NCBI RefSeq assembly: GCF_007954405.1
Contig: NZ_CP042344.1
Coordinates: forward strand, 2,232,001 to 2,296,000
Length of the DNA: 64,000 nucleotides
Direction: 5' to 3'
DNA from: Comamonas flocculans
GTDB lineage: Bacteria; Pseudomonadota; Gammaproteobacteria; Burkholderiales; Burkholderiaceae_C
Part shown: piece by piece, positions 56,828 through 64,000 of the stretch
Layout of the letters: the number at the start of each line of letters is the position of its first letter
How positions within the stretch are numbered: position 1 is the stretch's first letter
Notes under the pieces: generated by a model
Told to the model about the DNA's origin: nothing
Seen by the model: the letters and a program-made list of their open reading frames with translations, nothing else
The model's database searches: none
Program-made: the position numbers and the translations under genes

Positions 56828-57687
56828 GGCAGCCCGAGGCGGTGGTGCGCCTGCAGGCGCAGGCGCGCTGCGTGCGCAGCCCGCTGGCGGGCTCGGGCGG
56901 CGCCATCGTCTGGCACGTCTGGGCCGATCGCCGGGGCGGCCATGCCCCGCTGGTGCTGCTGCATGGCGGCAGCGGCAGCTGGACGCACTGGCTGCGCAAT
57001 ATCGAAGCCTTGGCGTCCAGCGGGCGCGAGGTCTGGGCGGTGGACCTTCCGGGCTTCGGCGATTCGGCCGCGGTGCCCGGCGCGCAGGACGTGGATGCAC
57101 TGCTGCCCGCGCTGCTGGCCTCGCTGCGCAGCGTGGTTCCGGGCGCGCCCTGCGATCTGGTGGGCTTTTCTTTCGGGGCCATGGCGGCCGGGTTGCTGCA
57201 GGCCGCCCGGCCCGGGCTGGCCCGCAGCCTGGTGCTGGTGGGCGCGCCCGGCATGACGACGACGCGGCCGAACCGCGTGGACCTGCGTGGCTGGCGCCAT
57301 CTGCCGGAGCTGTCCGCACAGCTGGCGGTGCACCGGCACAACCTCGCGGCCATGATGTTTGCCGATGCGGCGCGCATCGACGAGGCGGCGCTGCAGCTGC
57401 ACGCGCGCAATGCCGAGCGCGACCGCCTGACGCGCCGGCGTCTGTCCAATACCGACATCCTTGCGCGTGCGCTGGAGCGGGTCGCCTGCCCGGTGCATGC
57501 CATCTATGGCGAGCACGACGCGCTCTACCGCGGGCGCTTTGCCGAGCTGCGCGCGGCCTGGGCCGCCAGCGCCCGCGATTTTCGCGGCCTGCACCTGCTG
57601 GAGGGCGTCGGGCACTGGGCGCCCTATGAGCAGGCGCCGGCCTTCAACCAGCTGCTGCTGCAGCTGCTGGACGCGCCTGCGCCCTGA
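56821..57687 (+). CDS. Alpha/beta-fold hydrolase
   Basis: A hydrolase of about 288 residues. Oxyanion segment LLHGGSGSWTHW (near 47-58), nucleophile S117 in GFSFG, acid D in YGEHDAL and catalytic His in GVGHWAPYEQA. Resembles meta-cleavage-product hydrolase or haloperoxidase-type enzymes; substrate unknown. The GTG at 56821, overlapping the aroQ stop by 7 bp, is the most likely start; GTGs a few codons on are alternatives. The palindromic element at 57688 begins right after its stop. Confidence 0.8.
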   Translation: MVGQPEAVVRLQAQARCVRSPLAGSGGAIVWHVWADRRGGHAPLVLLHGGSGSWTHWLRNIEALASSGREVWAVDLPGFGDSAAVPGAQDVDALLPALLASLRSVVPGAPCDLVGFSFGAMAAGLLQAARPGLARSLVLVGAPGMTTTRPNRVDLRGWRHLPELSAQLAVHRHNLAAMMFADAARIDEAALQLHARNAERDRLTRRRLSNTDILARALERVACPVHAIYGEHDALYRGRFAELRAAWAASARDFRGLHLLEGVGHWAPYEQAPAFNQLLLQLLDAPAP

Positions 57688-57848
57688 GGCGACGCTGAAC
57701 AAGTCCCTCGCGCGCCGCGCATCCCGGCTTGCTGCGGTCTGCGGCGTTGCAAATCCTCGCGATAGCTACGGCTGTCGCTGCGGTTTGCGCCTTGCAGCCC
57801 ATCCCCAGGCTGGGCGCGCGCCATCGCGGGAACTTGTTCAGCGTCGCC
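57688..57848. repeat. 161-bp element with perfect 17-bp terminal inverted repeats
   Basis: Left end GGCGACGCTGAACAAGT (57688-57704) is exactly repeated in reverse complement at 57832-57848. Inside, GCGATAGC-TACG-GCTGTCGC forms a near-perfect central hairpin, and flanking GGCG...CAAA / TTTGCGCC blocks extend the symmetry. It fills the whole gap between two convergent stop codons. No ORF inside. It looks like a non-autonomous mobile or repeated element, and could also act as a bidirectional terminator. Confidence 0.8.
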
Positions 57849-58727
57849 CTAATCGCGCCTGAGCAGCACCGCGCCGATGGCGACGACCACGCAGACCATG
57901 GCCGCGAGGTCTTGCCAGTGCGGCCATTCACCGATCACGAAGGGTGCGCTCAGGATGCCGACCATGGGCACGGCCATCACGCTCATCGCGCTGGTGGTGG
58001 GCGGCAGCACGCGCACCAGCGCAAACCAGATCACCTGGGCCAGCCCGTAGTTGATGAACACGCTCCACACCAGGCTGGCCCAGACCGGGGCGCTGAAATG
58101 CCACTGCTGCGGCGGCTCCAGCCAGATGGCCAGCGGCCACAGCGCCAGGGAGGCCAGCACCATCATCCAGACCACCAGGGTTTCGGCCGGCATGCTCAGG
58201 TGGGCGCGGCGCATCCAGATGGTGCCCAGCGCCCAGCTGAAGGCCGCGCCCTGCATCCAGGCGATGCCGGCCGGACGCCCGGCAATCTGGGCCAGCTCGT
58301 TCCACAGCAGCAGCGTGATGCCCGCCAGGACCGCCAGCACGCCCACCAGCAGCCGTCCGGTGAGCTTTTCGCGGTAGAACAGCACCGACAGCAGCACCGT
58401 CCAGACCGGCATGGTGAAGCCCAGCGTGGCCGCGCGTCCCGCAGGCAGTTGCGCCACGCCGATGATGGACAGGGCGTGCCAGCCCAGAATGTTGGGCAGC
58501 CCCAGCACCACCACCGCGCGCCATTCGGCCCAGCCGTGCGGCAGCAGGCGCAGGCCGCGCGAGCGAAAATACAGCGCCAGCACCAGCGCGCCGCCGAACA
58601 TGGTCAACGCGCGAAAATGCAGGGGCCCCATCTCGCGCAGCGTCACCTTCATGACCGGCCAGTTGATGCCCCAGGCAAGCACCAGCAGGACGAGGCCGAC
58701 CGTTTGTCGGCGCGAGAGCAGGGACAT
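57849..58727 (-). CDS. EamA/DMT-family transporter
   Basis: A 292-residue membrane protein with about ten helices in two EamA halves; LLVLAWGINWPVMKVTLREM and LGFTMPVWTVLLSVLFYREKL are typical of the first half, and LPPTTSAMSVMAVPMVGILS of the second. Drug/metabolite exporter family; the substrate is unknown. Start MSLLSRRQTVGL at 58727, divergent from arfB. Confidence 0.87.
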   Translation of the reverse strand: MSLLSRRQTVGLVLLVLAWGINWPVMKVTLREMGPLHFRALTMFGGALVLALYFRSRGLRLLPHGWAEWRAVVVLGLPNILGWHALSIIGVAQLPAGRAATLGFTMPVWTVLLSVLFYREKLTGRLLVGVLAVLAGITLLLWNELAQIAGRPAGIAWMQGAAFSWALGTIWMRRAHLSMPAETLVVWMMVLASLALWPLAIWLEPPQQWHFSAPVWASLVWSVFINYGLAQVIWFALVRVLPPTTSAMSVMAVPMVGILSAPFVIGEWPHWQDLAAMVCVVVAIGAVLLRRD

Positions 58728-58761
58728 TGGGGGCAATCGGCGAGGGCTAGAAGGGGCGGGG

Positions 58762-59166
58762 ATGGTAACCACGGCAGCGCTGCTCGAGCGCGAGGCGCAG
58801 ATCACCGCGATCCGCGCGCAGGGCGCGGGCGGGCAGAACGTGAACAAGGTCTCGAGCGCGGTGCACCTGCGCTTTGACGTGGCCGCCTCCGCCCTGCCCG
58901 CCGAGCTCAAGCAGCGCATCCTGGCGTTGTCCGACGCCCGCGTCACCACCGAGGGCCAGGTGCTCATCAAGGCGCAGCGCTACCGCACGCAGCAGGCCAA
59001 CCGGCGCGACGCGCTGGCGCGCCTGCGGGAGCTGGTGGAGCAGGCGGCGCGCCCCGTCCTGCCACGCAAGGCGACGCGGCCCACGCGCGCCTCGCGGGAG
59101 CGGCGCCTGCAGGCCAAGCGCCTGCGCGGGGCCGTGAAAGCCTTGCGCGGCCAGCCCCGAGATTGA
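58762..59166 (+). CDS. arfB: Alternative ribosome-rescue factor / peptidyl-tRNA hydrolase ArfB
   Basis: A 134-residue class-I release-factor-like protein. GGQ at 23-25 in RAQGAGGQNVNKVSSAVHLR, and a basic C-terminal tail (RKATRPTRASRERRLQAKRL) that inserts in the empty mRNA channel of stalled ribosomes. Length and motif match ArfB (YaeJ). Start after AAGGGGCGGGG. A repeat copy follows one base after its stop. Confidence 0.93.
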   Translation: MVTTAALLEREAQITAIRAQGAGGQNVNKVSSAVHLRFDVAASALPAELKQRILALSDARVTTEGQVLIKAQRYRTQQANRRDALARLRELVEQAARPVLPRKATRPTRASRERRLQAKRLRGAVKALRGQPRD

Positions 59167-59222
59167 GAATGAAATCCGGCTGAAACGCCCGCCCATCCAG
59201 CGCATCAAGCTATGTAAAACAG
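59167..59222 (+). repeat. Interspersed repeat family 1, copy H
   Basis: Plus strand: GAATGAAATCCGGCTGAAAC, GCCCGCCCATCCAGCGCATC, AAGCTATGTAAAAC. The first 15 bases are identical to copy C inside mdeB. It fills the gap between convergent arfB and fnr. Confidence 0.78.
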
Positions 59223-59227
59223 AGTTC

Positions 59228-59950
59228 TCAACGCCGGCTTCCGGCGCTGTCCACGATGGTCTGCAGGCCGGCGCCGTCCAGAATGCGCACCTGGCGGTGC
59301 TTGACCTCGATCAGCCCCTCGTCGGCAAAGCGCGAGAAGGTGCGGCTCACCGTCTCCAGCGTCAGCCCCAGGTAGCTGCCGATTTCCTCGCGCGTCATGC
59401 GCAGCACCAGCTCGGCCTCGGAGAAGCCGCGCACGTGCAGGCGCTGCAGCAGATTCATCAGGAAGGAGGCGACGCGCTCTTCGGCGCGCATGCTGCCCAG
59501 CAGCAGCATCACGCCATGGTCGCGCACGATCTCGCGGCTCATGATCTTGTGCACATGGGTCTGCAGCGCCGGCACCTCGCGCGACAGCGACTCGATGCGG
59601 TCGTAGGGCATTTCGCAGACCTCGGCGTCTTCCAGCGCCAGCGCGTCGCAGGTGTGCTCGTCCGAGACGATGCCGTCGAGCCCCATGATCTCGCCGGCCA
59701 TCTGAAAGCCCGTGACCTGCTCGCGCCCGTCGCTGGCGGTCACGCGCGTCTTGAAGAAGCCCGAGCGGATCGCGTACAGCGCGCTGAAACGGTCGCCGCG
59801 CGAATACAGCGGCTTGCCGCGCTTGACGCGCCGGCGCGTGGTCACCAGCGTATCGAGGCGCTCCATGTCGGCCGCGCTGATGTCCACGGGCATGCACAGT
59901 TCGCGCAGGCTGCAGCGCGAACAGGCGATCTGGAGGGCGCGGTGGGGCAT
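59228..59950 (-). CDS. fnr: FNR-type oxygen-sensing transcription regulator
   Basis: A 240-residue Crp/Fnr protein. The N-terminal cysteines C10, C13 and C19 (ACSRCSLRELC) plus C101 can ligate the oxygen-labile [4Fe-4S] cluster. The recognition helix in EIGSYLGLTLETVSRTFSRF keeps the E--SR pattern that reads TTGAT. Start MPHRALQIACSRC at 59950; longer in-frame starts are upstream. Divergent from hemN with an FNR box between, 59 bp from its own start. Confidence 0.93.
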   Translation of the reverse strand: MPHRALQIACSRCSLRELCMPVDISAADMERLDTLVTTRRRVKRGKPLYSRGDRFSALYAIRSGFFKTRVTASDGREQVTGFQMAGEIMGLDGIVSDEHTCDALALEDAEVCEMPYDRIESLSREVPALQTHVHKIMSREIVRDHGVMLLLGSMRAEERVASFLMNLLQRLHVRGFSEAELVLRMTREEIGSYLGLTLETVSRTFSRFADEGLIEVKHRQVRILDGAGLQTIVDSAGSRR

Positions 59951-60008
59951 GGCTGGCTTGTCCTCTGGGGCAGGGATGGGTGATTCTAGGATGGCCCGCC
60001 CCGATTCC

Positions 60009-60022
60009 TTGATGGCGATCAA
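60009..60022. promoter_or_regulatory. FNR box between fnr and hemN
   Basis: TTGATGGCGATCAA, a perfect TTGAT-N4-ATCAA inverted repeat. It is 71 bp before the hemN ATG and 58 bp before the fnr ATG, so it could activate hemN and control fnr itself. Confidence 0.93.
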
Positions 60023-60093
60023 AGACAGCGGCAGCAGCGACGGCGACAGTTCTGCGTTTGCATCGGATGGCCGCATTGCCATTCAGGACTGCC

Positions 60094-61479
60094 ATGCCCA
60101 CGATTACCCCAGAGCTCATCTCCCGCTTCGACGTGCCGGGGCCGCGCTACACCTCCTACCCGACGGCCGACCGCTTCGTCGAAGCCTTCGGCGAAGAAGA
60201 CTACCGCCATGCGCTCGCCCAGCGCCAGCTCGGCACGAGCCTGGCGGCGCAGCCGCTGTCGCTGTACGTGCACTTGCCGTTCTGCGAATCGCTGTGCTAC
60301 TACTGCGCCTGCAACAAGATCATCACCAAGCACCACGAGCGCGCCGCGCCCTATCTTGCCTACGTCGAGCGCGAGCTCGACCTGCACGTCAAGCACCTGG
60401 GCGGGCCCGGCCAGAGCGTGAGCCAGCTGCACTTTGGCGGCGGCACGCCCACCTTCCTGAACGACGAGGAACTGGCCGACCTGATGGCCATGCTGCGCAA
60501 GCGCTTTGCCTTTGCGCCCAAGGGTGAATACTCGATAGAGATAGACCCGCGCACCATCAGCGCCGAACGCCTGCAGGTGATCCGCGAGCTGGGCTTCAAC
60601 CGCCTGAGCTTCGGCGTGCAGGACTTCGACCCCGAGGTGCAGAAGGCGGTGCACCGCGTGCAGCCGGCCGAGCAGGTGTTCGAGCTGGTCGCGGCCGCGC
60701 GGCGCATCGGCTTTGATTCCATCAACGCCGACCTGATCTACGGCCTGCCCAAGCAGACGCCCGAATCGTTCGCGCGCACCATCGCGCAGATGGCCGAGCT
60801 GCGGCCCGACCGCATCGCGCTCTACGCCTACGCCCACCTGCCCGCGCGCGTGAAGTCGCAGCGCCACATCAAGACCGCCGACATTCCGGTGGCCAATCAC
60901 AAGGTGGCCATGCTGTCGCACTCGATAGCGGCCTTCGAGGAGGTGGGCTACGTCTACATCGGCATGGACCATTTCGCGCTCCCGGACGACTCGCTCGCCG
61001 TGGCCAAGCGCCAGGGGCGGCTGCACCGCAACTTCCAGGGCTACAGCACCCAGCCCGACTGCGACCTGATCTCGCTGGGCATCTCGGCCATAGGCAAGGT
61101 CGGCGCCACCTACAGCCAGAACGCCAAGGACCTGCTGCAATACCAGGACATGCTCGACCACGGGCACCTGCCCATCGTGCGCGGCGTGGCCCTGAGCCAT
61201 GACGACGTGTTGCGCCGCGCCGTCATCAACGCGCTGATGTGCCAGGGCCGCGTGCAGTTCGAGTCGGTGGAGGCGGCGCACCTGATCGACTTTCGCGCCA
61301 CCTTCGCCAGCGAGCTCGCGCGTCTGCGCGCCATGCACGACGACGGCCTGGTGCATCTGAGCGCCAACGCCATCGACGTCACCCCCATGGGCTGGTTCTT
61401 CGTGCGCGGCATCGCCATGGTGTTCGACAAGTACCTGCAGGCGCGCGAGAGCCGCGCGCAGTATTCCAAGATCCTCTGA
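60094..61479 (+). CDS. hemN: Oxygen-independent coproporphyrinogen III oxidase
   Basis: A 461-residue radical-SAM enzyme. Cluster cysteines C64, C68 and C71 (CESLCYYC), FGGGTPTFL, SIEIDPRTI, and NRLSFGVQDFDPEVQKAV typical of HemN. It makes protoporphyrinogen IX without oxygen, consistent with FNR control. Start MPTITPELISRFDVPGPRYT with AGGA seven bases upstream. Confidence 0.95.
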   Translation: MPTITPELISRFDVPGPRYTSYPTADRFVEAFGEEDYRHALAQRQLGTSLAAQPLSLYVHLPFCESLCYYCACNKIITKHHERAAPYLAYVERELDLHVKHLGGPGQSVSQLHFGGGTPTFLNDEELADLMAMLRKRFAFAPKGEYSIEIDPRTISAERLQVIRELGFNRLSFGVQDFDPEVQKAVHRVQPAEQVFELVAAARRIGFDSINADLIYGLPKQTPESFARTIAQMAELRPDRIALYAYAHLPARVKSQRHIKTADIPVANHKVAMLSHSIAAFEEVGYVYIGMDHFALPDDSLAVAKRQGRLHRNFQGYSTQPDCDLISLGISAIGKVGATYSQNAKDLLQYQDMLDHGHLPIVRGVALSHDDVLRRAVINALMCQGRVQFESVEAAHLIDFRATFASELARLRAMHDDGLVHLSANAIDVTPMGWFFVRGIAMVFDKYLQARESRAQYSKIL

Positions 61480-61630
61480 CGCGGCGTCGCCTTCCAGGGT
61501 GGCAACTGCATGCAATGCCCCGGGCCTGCGCTGCAATGCAAGGCCGAATGACGCCGCCACCGCGGCCGGCGCGACGTGCGGGGGCCTTCGTATACAGTGG
61601 CGGCTGCCCGGGTGATCGACGGAGTCCTTT

Positions 61631-64000
61631 TTGTCAGCCACACCTTCCTTGCAGCCATCGCATGCGCGCAGCCCATGGTGGTGGCTGGGGCTGGCATGGT
61701 TGGCGGCGGGCCTGGTGCTGGTGCTCAACGGCTGGCAGGAGCACCGCGCCACGGCCGAGCGCGCGCGCCAGCAGCTGAGCCTGCAGGCCGCAGGACTGCA
61801 CGACAACCTGGCGCTGCAGCTCGACGCCACCAACGACGCGCTGCACAGCCTGCTGGCCGAACTGCCGGACTTGCAGGCCCTGGGCGACGGCCCGGCCCAA
61901 CTCACCGTGCGGCTGCGCGCCTATGCCGACGCCATGCCGGTGGTGCAGTACCTGAGCCTGCTCGACGCCGAGGGCAACATCACTGTCAGCAGCGACCCCA
62001 ACCTGGTCGGCAAGAACTCCGGCCAGCGTGACTATTTCGCGGCGGCGCGGGCCGCGGCGTCGCCGCAGACGCTGGTGGTGTCGCCGCCATTTCGCGGCGC
62101 CCTGGGCGGCTGGTTGATGGTGCTGGCGCGCCAGGTGCGTTCCGCCGACGGGCGCTTTGCCGGCGTGCTGGTGGCGGCGGTGGACGCCGATTACTTTCGC
62201 CTGCTGATGCGCCCGCTGGGCCAGGCGCCGGACATGCTGGTGAGCCTGTCGCACGGCGACGGCCTGCGCTTTCTGGCGCTGGGCCGCGAAGGCGAGGCCG
62301 AGGGCGTGGACCTGCGCGTGGCCGGTAGTGCCTGGTTGCGCCACCACGACAGCGGCCAGCGCGCCAGCTTCCTGCGCGCGCCCATGCGCCCGGGCGAGGC
62401 CAAGCTGCAGATGGTGGCGCTGCGTACGCTGCAGCCACCCGAGCTGCACATGGACAAGCCGCTGGTGCTGGCCGTCGGGCGCGATCAAGCAGCCGTCTTC
62501 GCCGCCTGGCGCCGTGACGCCCGCTGGAGCCTGCTGCTGTGGCTGGCTGCCGGCGTGCTGGCTGCCGGCACGCTGGCGCGGATGCAGCGCAAGCGCCGCC
62601 AGCTGCAGCGCGAGCAGGCCGAGCGCGCCGCGCGCGAGGCAGAAAACCAGGCGCACTGGGACGTGGTACTGTCGGCCACCCGCCAGGGTTTGTGGGACTA
62701 CGACGCCGCCAGCGGCAAGGTCAGCCATTCGCCGCAGTGGTATGGGCTGCTGGGCTACGTGCAAGAGGCCTTCGAGCGCGACGGCCAGACCTGGGAAGAC
62801 CTCACCCATCCGGACGACCGCGCCAAGGTGGCGCAGGAATGGCAGCAGCTGCTGAGCGGTGAAAAAGAGCATTTCGAGGCCACGCACCGCCTGCGCTGCG
62901 CCGACGGCAGCTATCGCTGGTTCGCCTGCCAGGGGCGCGTGACGGCGCAGGACGCACGGGGCCTGCCCGAGCGGGTGTTCGGCACGCTCTCGGACGTTTC
63001 CGAGCGGCGCCAGCAGGAAGAGATGCTGCAGCGCCTGACGGAAAACCTGCCCGGCGTGCTCTACCAGTACCAGCTCGACCCCGATGGCCACCACCATTTC
63101 CCCTACGCCAGCCCGGGCGTGGTGAACATCTACGGCTTCAGCGCGCAAGAGCTCAAGCACGACGCCGAGCCGCTGTTCGCGCACATCCGCCCCGGCGACC
63201 TGCAGCGGGTGGCCGAGGGCGTGCGCCGTTCGGCGCGCGAGCTGAGCGAATGGACTGCCGAATACCGCTACGAGATTCCGGGGCGCGGCCCGCGCTGGCT
63301 GTCCGGACATGCGCGGCCGCAGCGCCTGCCCAGCGGCGCCACGCTCTGGAACGGCTACATCAGCGACGTGACCGAGGCCAAGGAGCAGAGCCTGCGCCTG
63401 CAGGCCACCGAGCGCGTGCTGCAGCAGCTCATGAGCGAGATGCCCGTGGGGCTGTGCATGGTCGACGCCCGGCACCACATGTACTTTCGCAACCAGCGCT
63501 TTCTCGACCAGCTCGGCTACGACGAACACGCCGTGCCCACGCTGCGTGAATGGGCGCTCAAGGCCTATCCCGACGCCGACTACCGCGCCGAGGTCGCCGC
63601 GCGCTGGAAGCAGGCCAAAGCCGAGGCGGTAAACGGCCAGATTGCGGCGCAGTCCTACCGCATCGTCTCGCGCGACGGCGCGCACCATGTGATGGACGTC
63701 GCCGGGCTGATCTTTGGCGACAAGCTGCTCATCACCTTCCAGGACCACACCGCCCACCTGGCACAGAATGAATGGCTGCGCAAGCTGGCCTATGTCGATG
63801 GCCTCACGGGCATAGCCAACCGGCGCAGCTTCGACGAGGCGCTGGCCGCCGAATGGAGCCGCTGCGCCCGCGCGGGGCTGCCGCTGTCGGTATTGATGAT
63901 AGACATCGACCACTTCAAGGCCTACAACGACTTGTACGGCCACCAGAAGGGTGACGCCTGCCTGCAAACCGTGGCGCGTACGCTGAGCGAGAGCATGGCC
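61631..64000 (+). CDS. Cache/PAS/GGDEF-domain protein, 5' part, runs off the right edge
   Basis: About 790 codons are visible with no stop. TTG start at 61631 with CGGAG seven bases upstream; no earlier ATG fits the frame better. Order: membrane helix (about 17-36, WWWLGLAWLAAGLVLVLNGW), extracytoplasmic dCache-like domain (about 40-280, DYFAAARAA, VDADYF), second helix (about 298-316), three PAS regions (about 338-455, 460-585, 590-715) and the start of a GGDEF domain (LAYVDGLTGIANRRSFDEAL, MIDIDHFKAYNDLYGH). The GGDEF motif lies outside the window, so activity and any EAL domain cannot be judged. Confidence 0.85.
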   Translation, partial: MSATPSLQPSHARSPWWWLGLAWLAAGLVLVLNGWQEHRATAERARQQLSLQAAGLHDNLALQLDATNDALHSLLAELPDLQALGDGPAQLTVRLRAYADAMPVVQYLSLLDAEGNITVSSDPNLVGKNSGQRDYFAAARAAASPQTLVVSPPFRGALGGWLMVLARQVRSADGRFAGVLVAAVDADYFRLLMRPLGQAPDMLVSLSHGDGLRFLALGREGEAEGVDLRVAGSAWLRHHDSGQRASFLRAPMRPGEAKLQMVALRTLQPPELHMDKPLVLAVGRDQAAVFAAWRRDARWSLLLWLAAGVLAAGTLARMQRKRRQLQREQAERAAREAENQAHWDVVLSATRQGLWDYDAASGKVSHSPQWYGLLGYVQEAFERDGQTWEDLTHPDDRAKVAQEWQQLLSGEKEHFEATHRLRCADGSYRWFACQGRVTAQDARGLPERVFGTLSDVSERRQQEEMLQRLTENLPGVLYQYQLDPDGHHHFPYASPGVVNIYGFSAQELKHDAEPLFAHIRPGDLQRVAEGVRRSARELSEWTAEYRYEIPGRGPRWLSGHARPQRLPSGATLWNGYISDVTEAKEQSLRLQATERVLQQLMSEMPVGLCMVDARHHMYFRNQRFLDQLGYDEHAVPTLREWALKAYPDADYRAEVAARWKQAKAEAVNGQIAAQSYRIVSRDGAHHVMDVAGLIFGDKLLITFQDHTAHLAQNEWLRKLAYVDGLTGIANRRSFDEALAAEWSRCARAGLPLSVLMIDIDHFKAYNDLYGHQKGDACLQTVARTLSESMA

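Overview
This window looks like a piece of chromosome from a high-GC betaproteobacterium of the order Burkholderiales, most likely family Comamonadaceae (Acidovorax/Alicycliphilus/Melaminivora-like). The basis is the very high GC content, the gene families (Bug-type binding protein, ScfR-type propionate regulator, Liv operon with an embedded acyl-CoA ligase, single LolC-type permease with LolD) and short interspersed repeats of a kind I associate with this family. The genus cannot be fixed by eye. No rRNA, tRNA, CRISPR array, phage or intact insertion sequence was seen. Coding density is high and no gene-free stretch exceeds 300 bp (the longest is about 270 bp at 51231-51502).

Layout. 1-2.1 kb: a truncated succinate-semialdehyde dehydrogenase gene divergent from a zinc alcohol dehydrogenase. 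2.1-9.0 kb: a leftward six-gene operon livG-acyl-CoA ligase-livH-livM-livK-livF, suggesting uptake and CoA activation of an organic acid. 9.2-14.5 kb: an AhpD-like protein, then a leftward response regulator / FecR-LysM protein / CHASE2 histidine kinase set. 14.6-16.6 kb: trpS (with an unusual C-terminal domain) and a site-2 protease. 16.6-23.5 kb: the phosphate regulon pstSCAB-phoU-phoB-phoR behind a perfect Pho box. 23.5-29.1 kb: a methionine gamma-lyase catabolic locus (mdeR divergent from mdeA, an M14-type metallohydrolase, and mdeB). 29.1-33.3 kb: yciO, a PHP phosphatase, recJ and a conserved unknown. 33.4-40.1 kb: lolCD, a small periplasmic molybdopterin-domain-like protein, a Bug-type binding protein with a carboxymuconolactone-decarboxylase-like protein, an SDR, TatD and a diguanylate cyclase. 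40.3-47.0 kb: the propionate (methylcitrate) genes prpC-prpD-prpB-like, divergent from their probable regulator ScfR, then a two-subunit CoA transferase. 47.1-51.2 kb: amn, a GMC oxidoreductase and 3-hydroxybutyryl-CoA dehydrogenase. 51.5-54.0 kb: peroxide/redox genes ohrR, ohr, a hemerythrin-like protein and srkA. 54.0-64.0 kb: glnS, a Tyr/Pro-rich secreted protein, aroQ, a hydrolase, a DMT transporter, arfB, fnr and hemN around an FNR box, and a PAS/GGDEF protein that runs off the right edge.

How the genes fit together. The mde locus should convert methionine to methanethiol, ammonia and 2-oxobutyrate, then to propionyl-CoA. The prp genes about 14 kb away are the standard route for propionyl-CoA to pyruvate and succinate, so this window carries both halves of a methionine-to-central-metabolism pathway. 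The Liv-ligase operon, CoA transferase and hydroxyacyl-CoA dehydrogenase add to an acyl-CoA-centred theme.

The most unusual signal is in small repeats. (1) About eight diverged copies of a 50-65 bp family whose core resembles CGCCCGTCCAGCAAGCGCT followed by AGCTAT; two copies lie in frame inside genes (mdeB, srkA), and one supplies the overlapping stop/start of a conserved gene and recJ. (2) Three copies of a roughly 105-bp pyrimidine/purine palindromic element, each inside an operon. (3) One 161-bp element with perfect 17-bp terminal inverted repeats exactly filling a convergent intergenic gap.
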